A stretch of DNA of 64,000 nucleotides, taken from positions 1-64,000 of the forward strand of contig PALD01000064.1 of NCBI GenBank assembly GCA_002710685.1. Direction: 5' to 3'. The position numbers and the translations under genes were made by a program. This document shows positions 43,771 through 51,806 of the stretch, piece by piece (within the stretch, counting starts at the first letter, position 1; each line of letters starts with the position of its first letter). The DNA comes from Cytophagaceae bacterium. Its GTDB lineage: Bacteria > Bacteroidota > Bacteroidia > Flavobacteriales > Flavobacteriaceae. Below the pieces are notes generated by a model. The model saw nothing but the letters and a program-made list of their open reading frames with translations, made no database searches and was not told the origin of the DNA.

Positions 43771-44115
43771 ATGAGTGTACAAAAAAACATAAGGATCCGG
43801 TGTTGGGTTGAAGCTGATGGCGAAAAATATTTTGGTCCGGGACCCTATCAATTGCTTAAGCAAATTGAGCAGGAAGGTTCACTGTCAAAAGCCGCCGAAG
43901 CGATACACATTTCTTATCGTAAGGCTTGGGATTTGATAAAAAAGCTCAATGAAAATGCTGCACAAACTATCGTCATTTTGCATAAAGGTGGTGAAAAAGG
44001 TGGCGGTGCAGAAATCACCGAAACCGGTATTAAGCTCATAGAAAATTATGAAGCGTTGCAGAAGGATTTAGAGAATACACTTTTAAAACACCAATCTATT
44101 TTAGAGCAGCTTTAA
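43771..44115 (+). CDS. ModE-type winged-helix DNA-binding protein lacking the molybdate domain
   Basis: The 114-residue protein matches the N-terminal LysR-like domain of ModE (GPYQLLKQIEQEGSLSKAAEAIHISYRKAWDLIKKL, then GGEKGGGAEITETGIKLIENY). In E. coli ModE a C-terminal Mop/TOBE region senses molybdate; that region is missing here, so how metal state is sensed is unclear. Its place inside the molybdenum gene region suggests control of these genes. It is 79 bases upstream of the cysteine desulfurase gene. Confidence 0.88.
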   Translation: MSVQKNIRIRCWVEADGEKYFGPGPYQLLKQIEQEGSLSKAAEAIHISYRKAWDLIKKLNENAAQTIVILHKGGEKGGGAEITETGIKLIENYEALQKDLENTLLKHQSILEQL

Positions 44116-44194
44116 AACAAATTCTTGTTTAAATAATATACGTTTTTCAGTCTAAAACTTAGTAAATTGCGATATGCAGGCTTAAACATAACGA

Positions 44195-45355
44195 TTGCCA
44201 TTGAACGCCAATTCTAAAATATATCTTGATTATAATGCCACCACGCCGGTTGATCCGCGGGTGTTGGATGAGATGTTGCCTTATTTTTCTGAGGTTTTTG
44301 GTAATGCGAGTAGCGACCATTCTTTCGGCTGGCATGCTCAGGATGCGGTTGATAATGCGCGTGAGCAAGTTGCAAATCTGGTCAATTGCCGTCCAACTGA
44401 AATCACTTTTACTTCTGGTGCGACAGAGGCTGCGAATCTTGCTTTATTTGGCTTTTGCCAAAAAAATAAAAGCAAAGGCAATCATATCATCACCTGTAAA
44501 ACCGAGCATAAAGCCGTTCTAGAAAATATGAAGGCGCTCAAAGCTCAAGGTTTTGAAATCACGTATCTTGATGTTAACGCTCAAGGCGAAATTGACTTGG
44601 ATGCTCTAAAAAATGCCATAACAGACCAAACGATTCTAGTCTGCATCATGCTTGCGAATAATGAAACCGGAGTGATTCAACCATTGAAGGAAATCGTGGA
44701 TTTGGCGCATGCAAAAAATGTTGCCGTCATGACTGATGCAACGCAAGCGGTCGGGAAAATCCCAGTGGACTTTAGGGAACTTGATGTGGATTTGGCCATA
44801 TTTTCTTCTCATAAAATTTATGGGCCAAAAGGCGTTGGAGCACTTTTTATCAACAAGAAAAACAAGATTGAATTAGATGCGTATTTCTTTGGCGGAAGCC
44901 AAGAAAAAGGCCTACGTCCGGGCACATTAAATCATCCTGGAATCGTGGGTTTTGGTAAAGCTTGCGCACTCGCTTTCGCGGAAGCGGAACAAGAAAACTC
45001 AAGATTGTTAGCACTGAGAAATCAAATAGAATCTGAGCTGGCAACTATTGAAGGAGCCATCATAAACGGAGCAAAAACCAAGCGTTTGCCAAACACAACA
45101 AACGTATCTTTTGAAAATGTAGACGGCTCAAAGTTACTTTTGAAATTGAACAAATTAGCCGTTTCGCGCGGTTCGGCCTGCACGGCAAATTTGGTAGTGC
45201 CATCACATGTTTTGTTAGCCATGGGACACAGCGAAGAAGTGGCTTTTGCGAGCTTGAGGATAAGTTTAGGGCATAAAACAACTCAAGAAGATGTCGCCTT
45301 TGCCGCCGCAGAAATAAAACGCGTAGTCAACGAATTAAGATCCGTAACCGCATGA
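44195..45355 (+). CDS. Cysteine desulfurase (NifS/IscS-like)
   Basis: The 386-residue PLP enzyme has YLDYNATTPVDPRV, TSGATEAANLALFG, KTEHKAV, ANNETGVIQPL, DATQAVGKIPVD and the PLP-Lys motif FSSHKIYGPKGVGAL. The catalytic Cys loop is SRGSACTANLV. It abuts xdhC with a four-base overlap. Because XdhC proteins receive sulfur for the molybdenum cofactor from a dedicated NifS-like protein in Rhodobacter, this copy probably serves cofactor sulfuration rather than general Fe-S assembly. The start is TTG, at 44195 or 44201. Confidence 0.93.
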   Translation: MPLNANSKIYLDYNATTPVDPRVLDEMLPYFSEVFGNASSDHSFGWHAQDAVDNAREQVANLVNCRPTEITFTSGATEAANLALFGFCQKNKSKGNHIITCKTEHKAVLENMKALKAQGFEITYLDVNAQGEIDLDALKNAITDQTILVCIMLANNETGVIQPLKEIVDLAHAKNVAVMTDATQAVGKIPVDFRELDVDLAIFSSHKIYGPKGVGALFINKKNKIELDAYFFGGSQEKGLRPGTLNHPGIVGFGKACALAFAEAEQENSRLLALRNQIESELATIEGAIINGAKTKRLPNTTNVSFENVDGSKLLLKLNKLAVSRGSACTANLVVPSHVLLAMGHSEEVAFASLRISLGHKTTQEDVAFAAAEIKRVVNELRSVTA

Positions 45356-46506
45356 AGGAAATTGAGACAATCATCGCGGAGTATGAGCAGTTGAAAGCTG
45401 CCGGAACGCACTGTATTTTAGCGACGGTGGTTCATGTAGCGGGTTCTTCATATCGCAGGGCAGGCGCGCGCATGCTGGTGGATGAGTTTGGGAATATTAC
45501 TGGCGCAATAAGTGGTGGTTGTCTAGAAGGCGATGCTTTGCGCAAAGCTCTGCTGGCGATGGAAAGGCAGGAAAATAAGTTGGTCACTTACGATACCAGT
45601 GATGAAGATGATGCAGTGATTGGTGCGCAATTGGGTTGCAACGGAATCATTCAGGTGGTGTTTGAACCGCTGGATTTTCAGGATAAATGGAATGCTTGCG
45701 AGATTCTAAAAGAGGTGATTGCGCAGGATAGACCACTGGCGATTGTCGTGGGTTTTAATTTAGATAAACCCAAAACTCAACTAGGAACTTTTCTCCTCAT
45801 GAATGAAGAAGGAAATGTAACCGGGAAGCCAATTCATGAATCATTTTCTCAATGGATTATGGAGAAAAGCAAAGAAGTTACAGCGCTTAAACAATCCTAT
45901 TTTGGCGAGGTTTCTGATGGTGAAGAAAAAAGTCACGTATTCATACAAGCGTATCAGCCGCCGGTAAAATTGGTTTTGGTTGGCGCAGGAAATGATGCGC
46001 AGATTTTAGCGAATCAAGCTGAAATTCTGGGTTGGAAGGTTGTTGTTACAGATGGAAGACCAACGCATGCCAATGCCCAGCGTTTTGCGCCTTCGTGTCA
46101 AATCATAGTGTCAAAACCAGAGCAAACGCTACAAAATATCAAGATTGATGAACGCACCTGTTTTGTGCTCATCAGTCATAATTATAATTATGATTTGGCG
46201 GTTTTAAAACTGTTGCTGCATGAAGCTCAAATTCCGTATATCGGGATTTTAGGTCCTTTGAAAAAATGGCAAAGAATGCAGGAAGACTTGCAGCAGGAAG
46301 GAGTAGAGGTAAGTGACGAAAACCTCAAAAAAATTCATGCGCCGGTAGGATTAGAAATAGGAGCAGAGACTCCAGCAGAAATCGGGTTGTCAATACTAGC
46401 TGAAATCCAAAAAGTATTGACAAAAACCGGCGGGAATTCTTTAAAAGAAAAAGAAACACCTATTCACGAGCATAAGCAAAGCAAGTTTCAAAAAGTGAGC
46501 GTTTGA
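45352..46506 (+). CDS. xdhC: XdhC/CoxI-family molybdenum cofactor chaperone
   Basis: The 384-residue protein has an N-terminal XdhC/CoxI domain (LATVVHVAGSSYRRAGARMLV, GAISGGCLEGD) and a C-terminal Rossmann domain (KLVLVGAGNDAQILANQAEILGW, in two parts; ISHNYNYDLAVLK; PYIGILGPLKKW). XdhC binds the cofactor, promotes its sulfuration and hands it to xanthine-oxidase-family enzymes. This fits the hydroxylase encoded 2.6 kb upstream. It is translationally coupled to both neighbours by four-base overlaps. Confidence 0.92.
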   Translation: MKEIETIIAEYEQLKAAGTHCILATVVHVAGSSYRRAGARMLVDEFGNITGAISGGCLEGDALRKALLAMERQENKLVTYDTSDEDDAVIGAQLGCNGIIQVVFEPLDFQDKWNACEILKEVIAQDRPLAIVVGFNLDKPKTQLGTFLLMNEEGNVTGKPIHESFSQWIMEKSKEVTALKQSYFGEVSDGEEKSHVFIQAYQPPVKLVLVGAGNDAQILANQAEILGWKVVVTDGRPTHANAQRFAPSCQIIVSKPEQTLQNIKIDERTCFVLISHNYNYDLAVLKLLLHEAQIPYIGILGPLKKWQRMQEDLQQEGVEVSDENLKKIHAPVGLEIGAETPAEIGLSILAEIQKVLTKTGGNSLKEKETPIHEHKQSKFQKVSV

Positions 46507-47105
46507 GCAATTTGAAAGACATAGCTATAGTGATTCTCGCGGCCGGCAAATCTAGCCGTTTAGGTCGACCAAAACAGTTGGTGAACTTTAGAGGCAAATC
46601 GCTTCTGCAGCATGCGATTGATGTTGTTAAGGATTTTGATTTTGCAGAAAAAATAGTTGTTCTTGGCGCTAATGCTGAGAAAATTCAGCAGGAGATTGAC
46701 TTGAGCGGTTTTGACTTAGTAAAAAATGAACATTGGAGCGAAGGAATTTCATCCAGTATAAAAATGGGTTTAGAAGCTGCGCTTTCGCGAAAAGCTGACA
46801 CAGAAAATATAGTTTTCCTGCTTTGCGACCAACCCTTTTTGGCGAAAGCCAATCTGGAGAAATTGATAGAAAATCAATTACAAAATGCACCGATGGCGAC
46901 ATTCTCGAAATATGGAAAGAACATTGGGGTGCCAGCGATTTTTGCAAAGGAGTCTTTTTCGCTTTTGCGAAATTTAAAAGGAGATGAAGGCGCGAAAAAA
47001 CTAACGTTTTTACCCGATTTTAAATATGAAACCGTGAACTTTGAGAAAGGCGATTTTGATGTGGATACAGAGGAAGATGTTGAAAAATTGAAGGAGTTAG
47101 AATGA
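46503..47105 (+). CDS. MocA-like nucleotidyltransferase (Moco cytidylyltransferase)
   Basis: The 200-residue protein has the nucleotidyltransferase loop VILAAGKSSRLGRPKQLV and the metal-binding LLCDQPFL. It resembles MocA, which attaches CMP to Moco for xanthine-dehydrogenase-family enzymes, and differs from MobA, encoded separately at 53045. Adjacency to XdhC supports this. The start is TTG, overlapping the xdhC stop; the stop overlaps moaD. The palindromic word GCTTTCGCGAAAAGC occurs in the coding region. Confidence 0.88.
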   Translation: MSNLKDIAIVILAAGKSSRLGRPKQLVNFRGKSLLQHAIDVVKDFDFAEKIVVLGANAEKIQQEIDLSGFDLVKNEHWSEGISSSIKMGLEAALSRKADTENIVFLLCDQPFLAKANLEKLIENQLQNAPMATFSKYGKNIGVPAIFAKESFSLLRNLKGDEGAKKLTFLPDFKYETVNFEKGDFDVDTEEDVEKLKELE

Positions 47106-47341
47106 TGAAATTGAACGTAAGATATTTTGGGTTAGTTGCCGAAGCAGCAGGAAAGCAGCAGGAAATTCTAGAGTTTTCAGAGGGGGTTTCTGCAGCTGAA
47201 TTGTTGACCCAATTGGTAAAAAAATACCACATTCCAGATGCGGAATCTGTGCAGGTGGCAGTAAACCAAAACTTGGATAAAAACGCAGTTTTAAAGGATG
47301 GAGATGAGGTGGCGTTGTTGCCGCCGTTTGCGGGAGGATGA
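47102..47341 (+). CDS. moaD: Molybdopterin synthase small subunit
   Basis: The 79-residue ubiquitin-like protein (LNVRYFGLVAEAAGKQQE, DEVALLPPFAGG) ends in the required Gly-Gly, which is adenylated by MoeB and carries the thiocarboxylate sulfur for molybdopterin formation. It overlaps mocA and moeB by four bases each, so the three are translated together. ATGs at 47102 and 47105 are both possible. Confidence 0.93.
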   Translation: MMKLNVRYFGLVAEAAGKQQEILEFSEGVSAAELLTQLVKKYHIPDAESVQVAVNQNLDKNAVLKDGDEVALLPPFAGG

Positions 47342-48348
47342 GCAGATACGATAGACAAATAAAGTTGGATGCCGTTGGCGCTGAAGGTCAGCAAAAGCTG
47401 CAAAATGCAAGCGTGCTAATCGTCGGTGTTGGAGGTTTAGGATGTCCTGCGGCTATGTATCTTGCTGGCGCTGGTGTTGGTAAAATTGGTTTGATGGACC
47501 ATGATAAAGTGGATATTACCAATTTGCACAGACAAGTTTTGTACACCGAGCAAGATTTGGGTAAACCCAAAGCCGAAGCGGCAAAAACTAATTTACAGCA
47601 GCGCAATTGCGAGGTGAATTTTGAAGTTTTCACAGAGCCGCTTACAATCGATAATGCTGAAGCGATTTTTAAAAACTATGATGTCATCCTTGACGGTACT
47701 GATAATTTTGAAACTAAATACTTGATAAACGATGCCGCTGTTTTAACCGGCAAACCGTGGGTTTACGCTTCGATTTATAAGAATGAAGGCCAACTTTCGG
47801 TGTTTAATTATCAAGATGGACCAAGTTATCGCTGCGTGTTTCCTAAAACAACACGGCAAAATGTAAGCTGTGAAGCGACAGGAGTTTTGGGTGTTTTGCC
47901 GGGAATTCTAGGAATGCTCCAAGCGGCGGAGGTTTTAAAAATAATTCTTGGTCAGGGGGAAGTGCTCTCTGGGAAGTTGAAGCTCATTAACATGATGCAA
48001 GCCTCAGAGCAGGTTATAAACATTTGGCGAAAGCCAGAAGAAATAGAAAGAGTAAAACGAGAGGGCATAATCCCGGTGCGCATTGACTGTGCGCTGAATG
48101 ATAAATCTAGGTTTTATATGGATGTGCGGGAGGTTTTTGAGCAGCCCAAACCAGAAGGGAATATTTTAAATATTCCGCTAGGAGAATTGGCAAATCGCCA
48201 TGCAGAAATCCCAAAAACTGATGCCGTTTTTGTGTTTTGTCAATCAGGGAAACGCAGTGCCGCCGCGGTAGAATTGCTGAAATCAAAATACGGTTTTAGC
48301 AACGTTAAAAATGTAGAAGGAGGAATTGAAACGATAATTGATGGATAA
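47338..48348 (+). CDS. moeB: MoeB/ThiF-type adenylyltransferase with C-terminal rhodanese domain
   Basis: The 336-residue E1-like enzyme adenylates the MoaD C-terminus. It has the nucleotide loop GVGGLGCPAAMYLAGAGVG, MDHDKVDITNLHRQ, the catalytic-region DGTDNFETKYLIND and CEATGVLGVLPG. The last ~100 residues form a rhodanese domain with FCQSGKRSAAAVELL carrying the persulfide Cys, as in MOCS3-like fusions, so one polypeptide could both activate and sulfurate MoaD. It overlaps moaE by eight bases. Confidence 0.93.
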   Translation: MSRYDRQIKLDAVGAEGQQKLQNASVLIVGVGGLGCPAAMYLAGAGVGKIGLMDHDKVDITNLHRQVLYTEQDLGKPKAEAAKTNLQQRNCEVNFEVFTEPLTIDNAEAIFKNYDVILDGTDNFETKYLINDAAVLTGKPWVYASIYKNEGQLSVFNYQDGPSYRCVFPKTTRQNVSCEATGVLGVLPGILGMLQAAEVLKIILGQGEVLSGKLKLINMMQASEQVINIWRKPEEIERVKREGIIPVRIDCALNDKSRFYMDVREVFEQPKPEGNILNIPLGELANRHAEIPKTDAVFVFCQSGKRSAAAVELLKSKYGFSNVKNVEGGIETIIDG

Positions 48349-48784
48349 GAAAAAACCAAAAAAAGTATTTGTGCAGGGCGCAATCCCGCCAGAGAAAATA
48401 GCGACTTCGGTGGCAAACCACCAGAGCAAGACAAACATTGGTGCGCATAGTATTTTCTTGGGGCAAATACGTGCGGATGAAGTGGACGGCAAGACCGTTT
48501 CTGCGATAGAATACACGGCGTATGAGGAAATGGCAGAGCAGGTTTTTTATGAAATCAGAGAGGCGGCTTTCGAAAAATTTGACATCACTTGCGCCCATAT
48601 TTATCATAGTCTTGGTACGGTGAAAACGGGTGAACTTTGCCTGTTTGTTTTTACGTCATCGGCGCATAGAAAAATCGCGATTGAAGCCACCAATTATTTT
48701 GTGGAAGAAATCAAGGCGAGAGTGCCCATTTTTGGGAAAGAGATTTTTGAGGACGACTCGCATCAATGGAAAGTGAATCAATAA
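48341..48784 (+). CDS. moaE: Molybdopterin synthase catalytic subunit
   Basis: The 147-residue protein has the MoaE signatures GAHSIFLGQIRADE, AIEYTAYEEMAEQVFYEI, CAHIYHSLGTVKTGELCLFVF, AHRKIAIEATNYFVEEIKA and the C-terminal PIFGKEIFEDDSHQWKVN with the conserved Lys. With MoaD it inserts two sulfurs into cPMP. The ATG at 48341 is preferred over an adjacent TTG at 48338. The stop overlaps the moaA ATG by one base (TAATG). Confidence 0.94.
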   Translation: MDKKKPKKVFVQGAIPPEKIATSVANHQSKTNIGAHSIFLGQIRADEVDGKTVSAIEYTAYEEMAEQVFYEIREAAFEKFDITCAHIYHSLGTVKTGELCLFVFTSSAHRKIAIEATNYFVEEIKARVPIFGKEIFEDDSHQWKVNQ

Positions 48785-49770
48785 TGGCAGAGAAAAAAAT
48801 CATAGACAACTTCGGGCGGCCGCACACATATCTCAGGATTTCCCTGACAGATAGGTGCAACCTGCGTTGTTTTTATTGCATGCCAGAAGAAGGAATTGAA
48901 CTTACCGAAAAGGAAAACGTGATGACGCTTGAGGAGATAATTTCCTTGACGCGCACGTTTCGGGATTTAGGTGTGGATACGGTGCGATTGACGGGCGGAG
49001 AACCGCTGGTGCGAAAGAATTTTGGTTATCTCGTGGAGGAGTTGGCCAAGCTTGGCGTGACCTTAAAATTGACGACAAATGGTATCGTGCTTGATAAATA
49101 TCTAGAGCTTTTTGATAAAATAGGTTTGCGTAAAATCAACTTGAGTCTGGACACGCTAGATAAGGCAAAATCTGTGTTTATTACCAAGCGCGATTACTAC
49201 GACCGCATCATGCAAAATCTCGAAAAAGCGCTGGAGCTTAACATGCAAATCAAGCTTAATGTTGTGCTCATCAAAGGCGTAAATGATAACGAAATCAATG
49301 ATTTTATAGCGCTTACGCGAAATAAAAACCTTGCGGTTAAATTCATTGAATTTATGCCGTTTAAAGGCAATAAATGGGACTGGAGCAAGGGAGTGAGCCA
49401 AGATGAAATCTTGAAGACCATTGAGAGTAAATTTGGAGAAATCCAAACCTTGAAAAATCCTGCGCACAGCACTTCACAGAATTTTAAAGTAAAAGATCAC
49501 GAGGGAAGTTTTGGGATTGTGAGCACGATTACCAAGCCATTTTGTGATGATTGCAACCGAATTCGCGTTACGGCAGATGGCAAGATGAAAAACTGCCTTT
49601 TTGCAAATTCTGAAACAGATTTGCTAACGCCCATGCGCGCCGGTCAAGCGCTTGACAACATTATCGTCAACGCGATAAAAACCAAGAAATATTCACGTGA
49701 CGGAATGGATGTAAAAATGGACGCCGACCACTACGAGCAAAACCGCTCAATGATTTCAATAGGAGGATAA
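48784..49770 (+). CDS. moaA: GTP 3',8-cyclase
   Basis: The 328-residue radical-SAM enzyme performs the first step of Moco synthesis from GTP. The N-terminal cluster motif is DRCNLRCFYCMPEEG and the C-terminal cluster is KPFCDDCNRI...KNC. LTGGEPLVR and LTTNG are also seen, and the chain ends in the required Gly-Gly (MISIGG). The ATG at 48784 is preferred; an upstream in-frame ATG at 48766 lies in moaE. The partner MoaC is encoded as a fusion on the opposite strand at 51807. Confidence 0.95.
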   Translation: MAEKKIIDNFGRPHTYLRISLTDRCNLRCFYCMPEEGIELTEKENVMTLEEIISLTRTFRDLGVDTVRLTGGEPLVRKNFGYLVEELAKLGVTLKLTTNGIVLDKYLELFDKIGLRKINLSLDTLDKAKSVFITKRDYYDRIMQNLEKALELNMQIKLNVVLIKGVNDNEINDFIALTRNKNLAVKFIEFMPFKGNKWDWSKGVSQDEILKTIESKFGEIQTLKNPAHSTSQNFKVKDHEGSFGIVSTITKPFCDDCNRIRVTADGKMKNCLFANSETDLLTPMRAGQALDNIIVNAIKTKKYSRDGMDVKMDADHYEQNRSMISIGG

Positions 49771-50937
49771 ATGGTTACGATAGAAGAAGCGCTACGCATC
49801 GTCAAAAGTCAGGAAGTTGCTTTAAAAACGACGACAATTTCACTGTCAGAAGCTCTGGGATTTACGCTTGCGCGAAAGGTACTCGCGCCTTTTGATATGC
49901 CGTCCTTTGACAATTCGGCTATGGATGGTTATGCGCTTTGCGGGCTGCAACAAGAATATACGCTCGTTGGCGAAATTGCCGCAGGCGACACCGCCGATTT
50001 AGTTTTAAAAGAGGGCGAAGCTGCACGGATTTTCACTGGAGCAAAAGTTCCTGAAAATACCACAGCGGTGATGATGCAAGAAAAAACGAATGTAGAAAAC
50101 ACAAGGCTTTTTCTTGATGAGATGCCACGCGAAAGTCAAAATATTAGAAAACGCGGCGGCGAACTAGCAGCAGGTCAAATCGTTTTTGAAGTTGGTCATA
50201 TGATTAACGCAGCAACGCTTGGTTTGCTGGGAAGTTTAGGGTTAAAAAAGGTTGAGGTTTTTCAGAAACCAAATGTGAAACTCATCACCACAGGAAACGA
50301 ACTCATAGCTCCTGGTCAACAAAGAGAAGAAGGACAGATTTACGAATCAAACAGTTTTGCGCTCTCGGGTGCATTGGAGCAGTTTGGTTTTCGCTGCAGC
50401 GAAAAAATCCAAATCAAAGATGATTATGAAGCCACAAAATCTGGCATCGCAGGCGCCTTAGATTCTTGTGATATGTTGTTGCTTTCTGGTGGAATTTCGG
50501 TGGGAGATTATGATTTTGTGAAGCAAGCGCTCGAAGAAAATGGAGTAGAGGAACAGTTTTATAAAGTGATGCAAAAGCCCGGCAAACCGCTGTTTTTTGG
50601 CCGCAAGGCAAACAAGTTTGTTTTTGCGCTTCCTGGTAATCCAGCTTCTTCATTGACCTGTTTTTATGTCTATGTTCTGCCGCTGTTGCAAAAATTAAGT
50701 GGTGCAGAAAATTATGGTTTGACGCGTTATCATTTTCCTTTGAATCATGATTATGAGAACAAAGGCAACCGCCCGGTTTTCTTAAAAGCAAAATACACAA
50801 ATGGTAAAATCGAAATTCTGGATGGTCAGGGTTCATCGATGATTCAAAGTATGGCGCTGGGAAATGCGCTCGCTTTTATGAATGCTGAATCTGCTGTTAA
50901 GAAAGGTGAGTCCGTTGAATGTTTGCTAATTAATTAA
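49771..50937 (+). CDS. moeA: Molybdopterin molybdenumtransferase
   Basis: The 388-residue protein inserts molybdate into adenylylated molybdopterin. It shows PSFDNSAMDGYAL, FTGAKVPENTTAVMMQE, the molybdopterin-binding LLSGGISVGDYDFVKQ and FALPGNPASSLTCFYVYV. It starts directly after the moaA stop and is last in this plus-strand run of Moco genes. A palindromic repeat lies between it and the next gene. Confidence 0.95.
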   Translation: MVTIEEALRIVKSQEVALKTTTISLSEALGFTLARKVLAPFDMPSFDNSAMDGYALCGLQQEYTLVGEIAAGDTADLVLKEGEAARIFTGAKVPENTTAVMMQEKTNVENTRLFLDEMPRESQNIRKRGGELAAGQIVFEVGHMINAATLGLLGSLGLKKVEVFQKPNVKLITTGNELIAPGQQREEGQIYESNSFALSGALEQFGFRCSEKIQIKDDYEATKSGIAGALDSCDMLLLSGGISVGDYDFVKQALEENGVEEQFYKVMQKPGKPLFFGRKANKFVFALPGNPASSLTCFYVYVLPLLQKLSGAENYGLTRYHFPLNHDYENKGNRPVFLKAKYTNGKIEILDGQGSSMIQSMALGNALAFMNAESAVKKGESVECLLIN

Positions 50938-50944
50938 AGAATTT

Positions 50945-51005
50945 GTCATGCTGAACTTGATTCAGCATCTCATGCGACCCAAAAACAAGTTCAGCATGAT
51001 GTCAA
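50945..51005. repeat. Inverted repeat element after moeA
   Basis: CATGCTGAACTTG (50949-50961) is the reverse complement of CAAGTTCAGCATG (50986-50998), with TGTCATG/CATGATGTCA flanks. In the moeA transcript it forms a strong hairpin; it has no U-run, so it looks like a dispersed repeat rather than a typical terminator. Confidence 0.65.
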
Positions 51006-51014
51006 AATAAAAAT

Positions 51015-51770
51015 ATGCCCGTAGAATATTTACCCATTATTTTCTTTTTAATCGCGTTGTTTTACAGCTCTGTCGGCTTTGGTGGCGGGTCGAGTTACCT
51101 CGCGATTTTAAGTCTGTTTTTTACTGATTTCTACGAGATACGCTCCACGGCATTAGTGCTCAATATCTTTGTGGTAAGCATCGGGACTTTAGTTTTCATG
51201 AAGAACAAAGTATTCGATTTTAAGAAATTCTGGCCATTTTTTGTGCTCAGCATTCCGCTGGCATATTTAGGCGCGCAGGTCAAGCTTTCGCAAAAAGTTT
51301 TCTTCCTTATTCTAGGTGGCGCTTTGATTTTGGCAGGCGTATTCTTGCTGCTTAAATACTTACAGAAGCAATTAGACGAGCGCGAGTTTTCGCTTCCGCG
51401 AAAAATAGGTCTTGGTGGTTTTATTGGGCTGCTATCGGGAGTTTCGGGTATTGGCGGCGGAATCTTCTTGTCACCCGTACTTAACTTATTAAAATGGGCA
51501 AATCCCAGAACCGTGGCTGCGCTGGCATCTTTCTTTATTTTAGTGAATTCAATCGCTGGATTGATAGGTCTCAATGTCGCAGGAACATTTCGTGTAGATG
51601 CGGCGTTGTTAGTAAAACTGGTAATCGCAGTAGTTCTCGGCGGAAGCCTAGGTTCTTACCTTTCTAATAAAAAATTCAATCTGAAATTCCTGGGAATCCT
51701 GACAGCTGTTTTAGTTTTTTATGTAGGATTGCGATTGGTGTTGCTGAATGGGTTTGGGATAAAGATTTAA
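51015..51770 (+). CDS. TauE/SafE-family membrane transporter
   Basis: The 251-residue inner-membrane protein has about eight hydrophobic segments. The family features are GFGGGSSYLAIL near the N-terminus and GVSGIGGGIFLSPVLNLL in the second half, showing the internal duplication of the TauE/SafE fold. Such proteins export sulfite, organosulfonates or other anions. In a molybdenum locus an oxyanion role is tempting but unproven. The coding region contains a CGC-arm palindrome (TTTTCGCTTCCGCGAAAA). Confidence 0.88.
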   Translation: MPVEYLPIIFFLIALFYSSVGFGGGSSYLAILSLFFTDFYEIRSTALVLNIFVVSIGTLVFMKNKVFDFKKFWPFFVLSIPLAYLGAQVKLSQKVFFLILGGALILAGVFLLLKYLQKQLDEREFSLPRKIGLGGFIGLLSGVSGIGGGIFLSPVLNLLKWANPRTVAALASFFILVNSIAGLIGLNVAGTFRVDAALLVKLVIAVVLGGSLGSYLSNKKFNLKFLGILTAVLVFYVGLRLVLLNGFGIKI

Positions 51771-51806
51771 GTACAAAGTATTGAGTACGAAGTAAAAAGT
51801 CATTCG

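Noticed and set aside
50945-51005. Inverted repeat after moeA as a rho-independent terminator
   Set aside because: The stem is strong but lacks a U-run and has flanks typical of a dispersed repeat.
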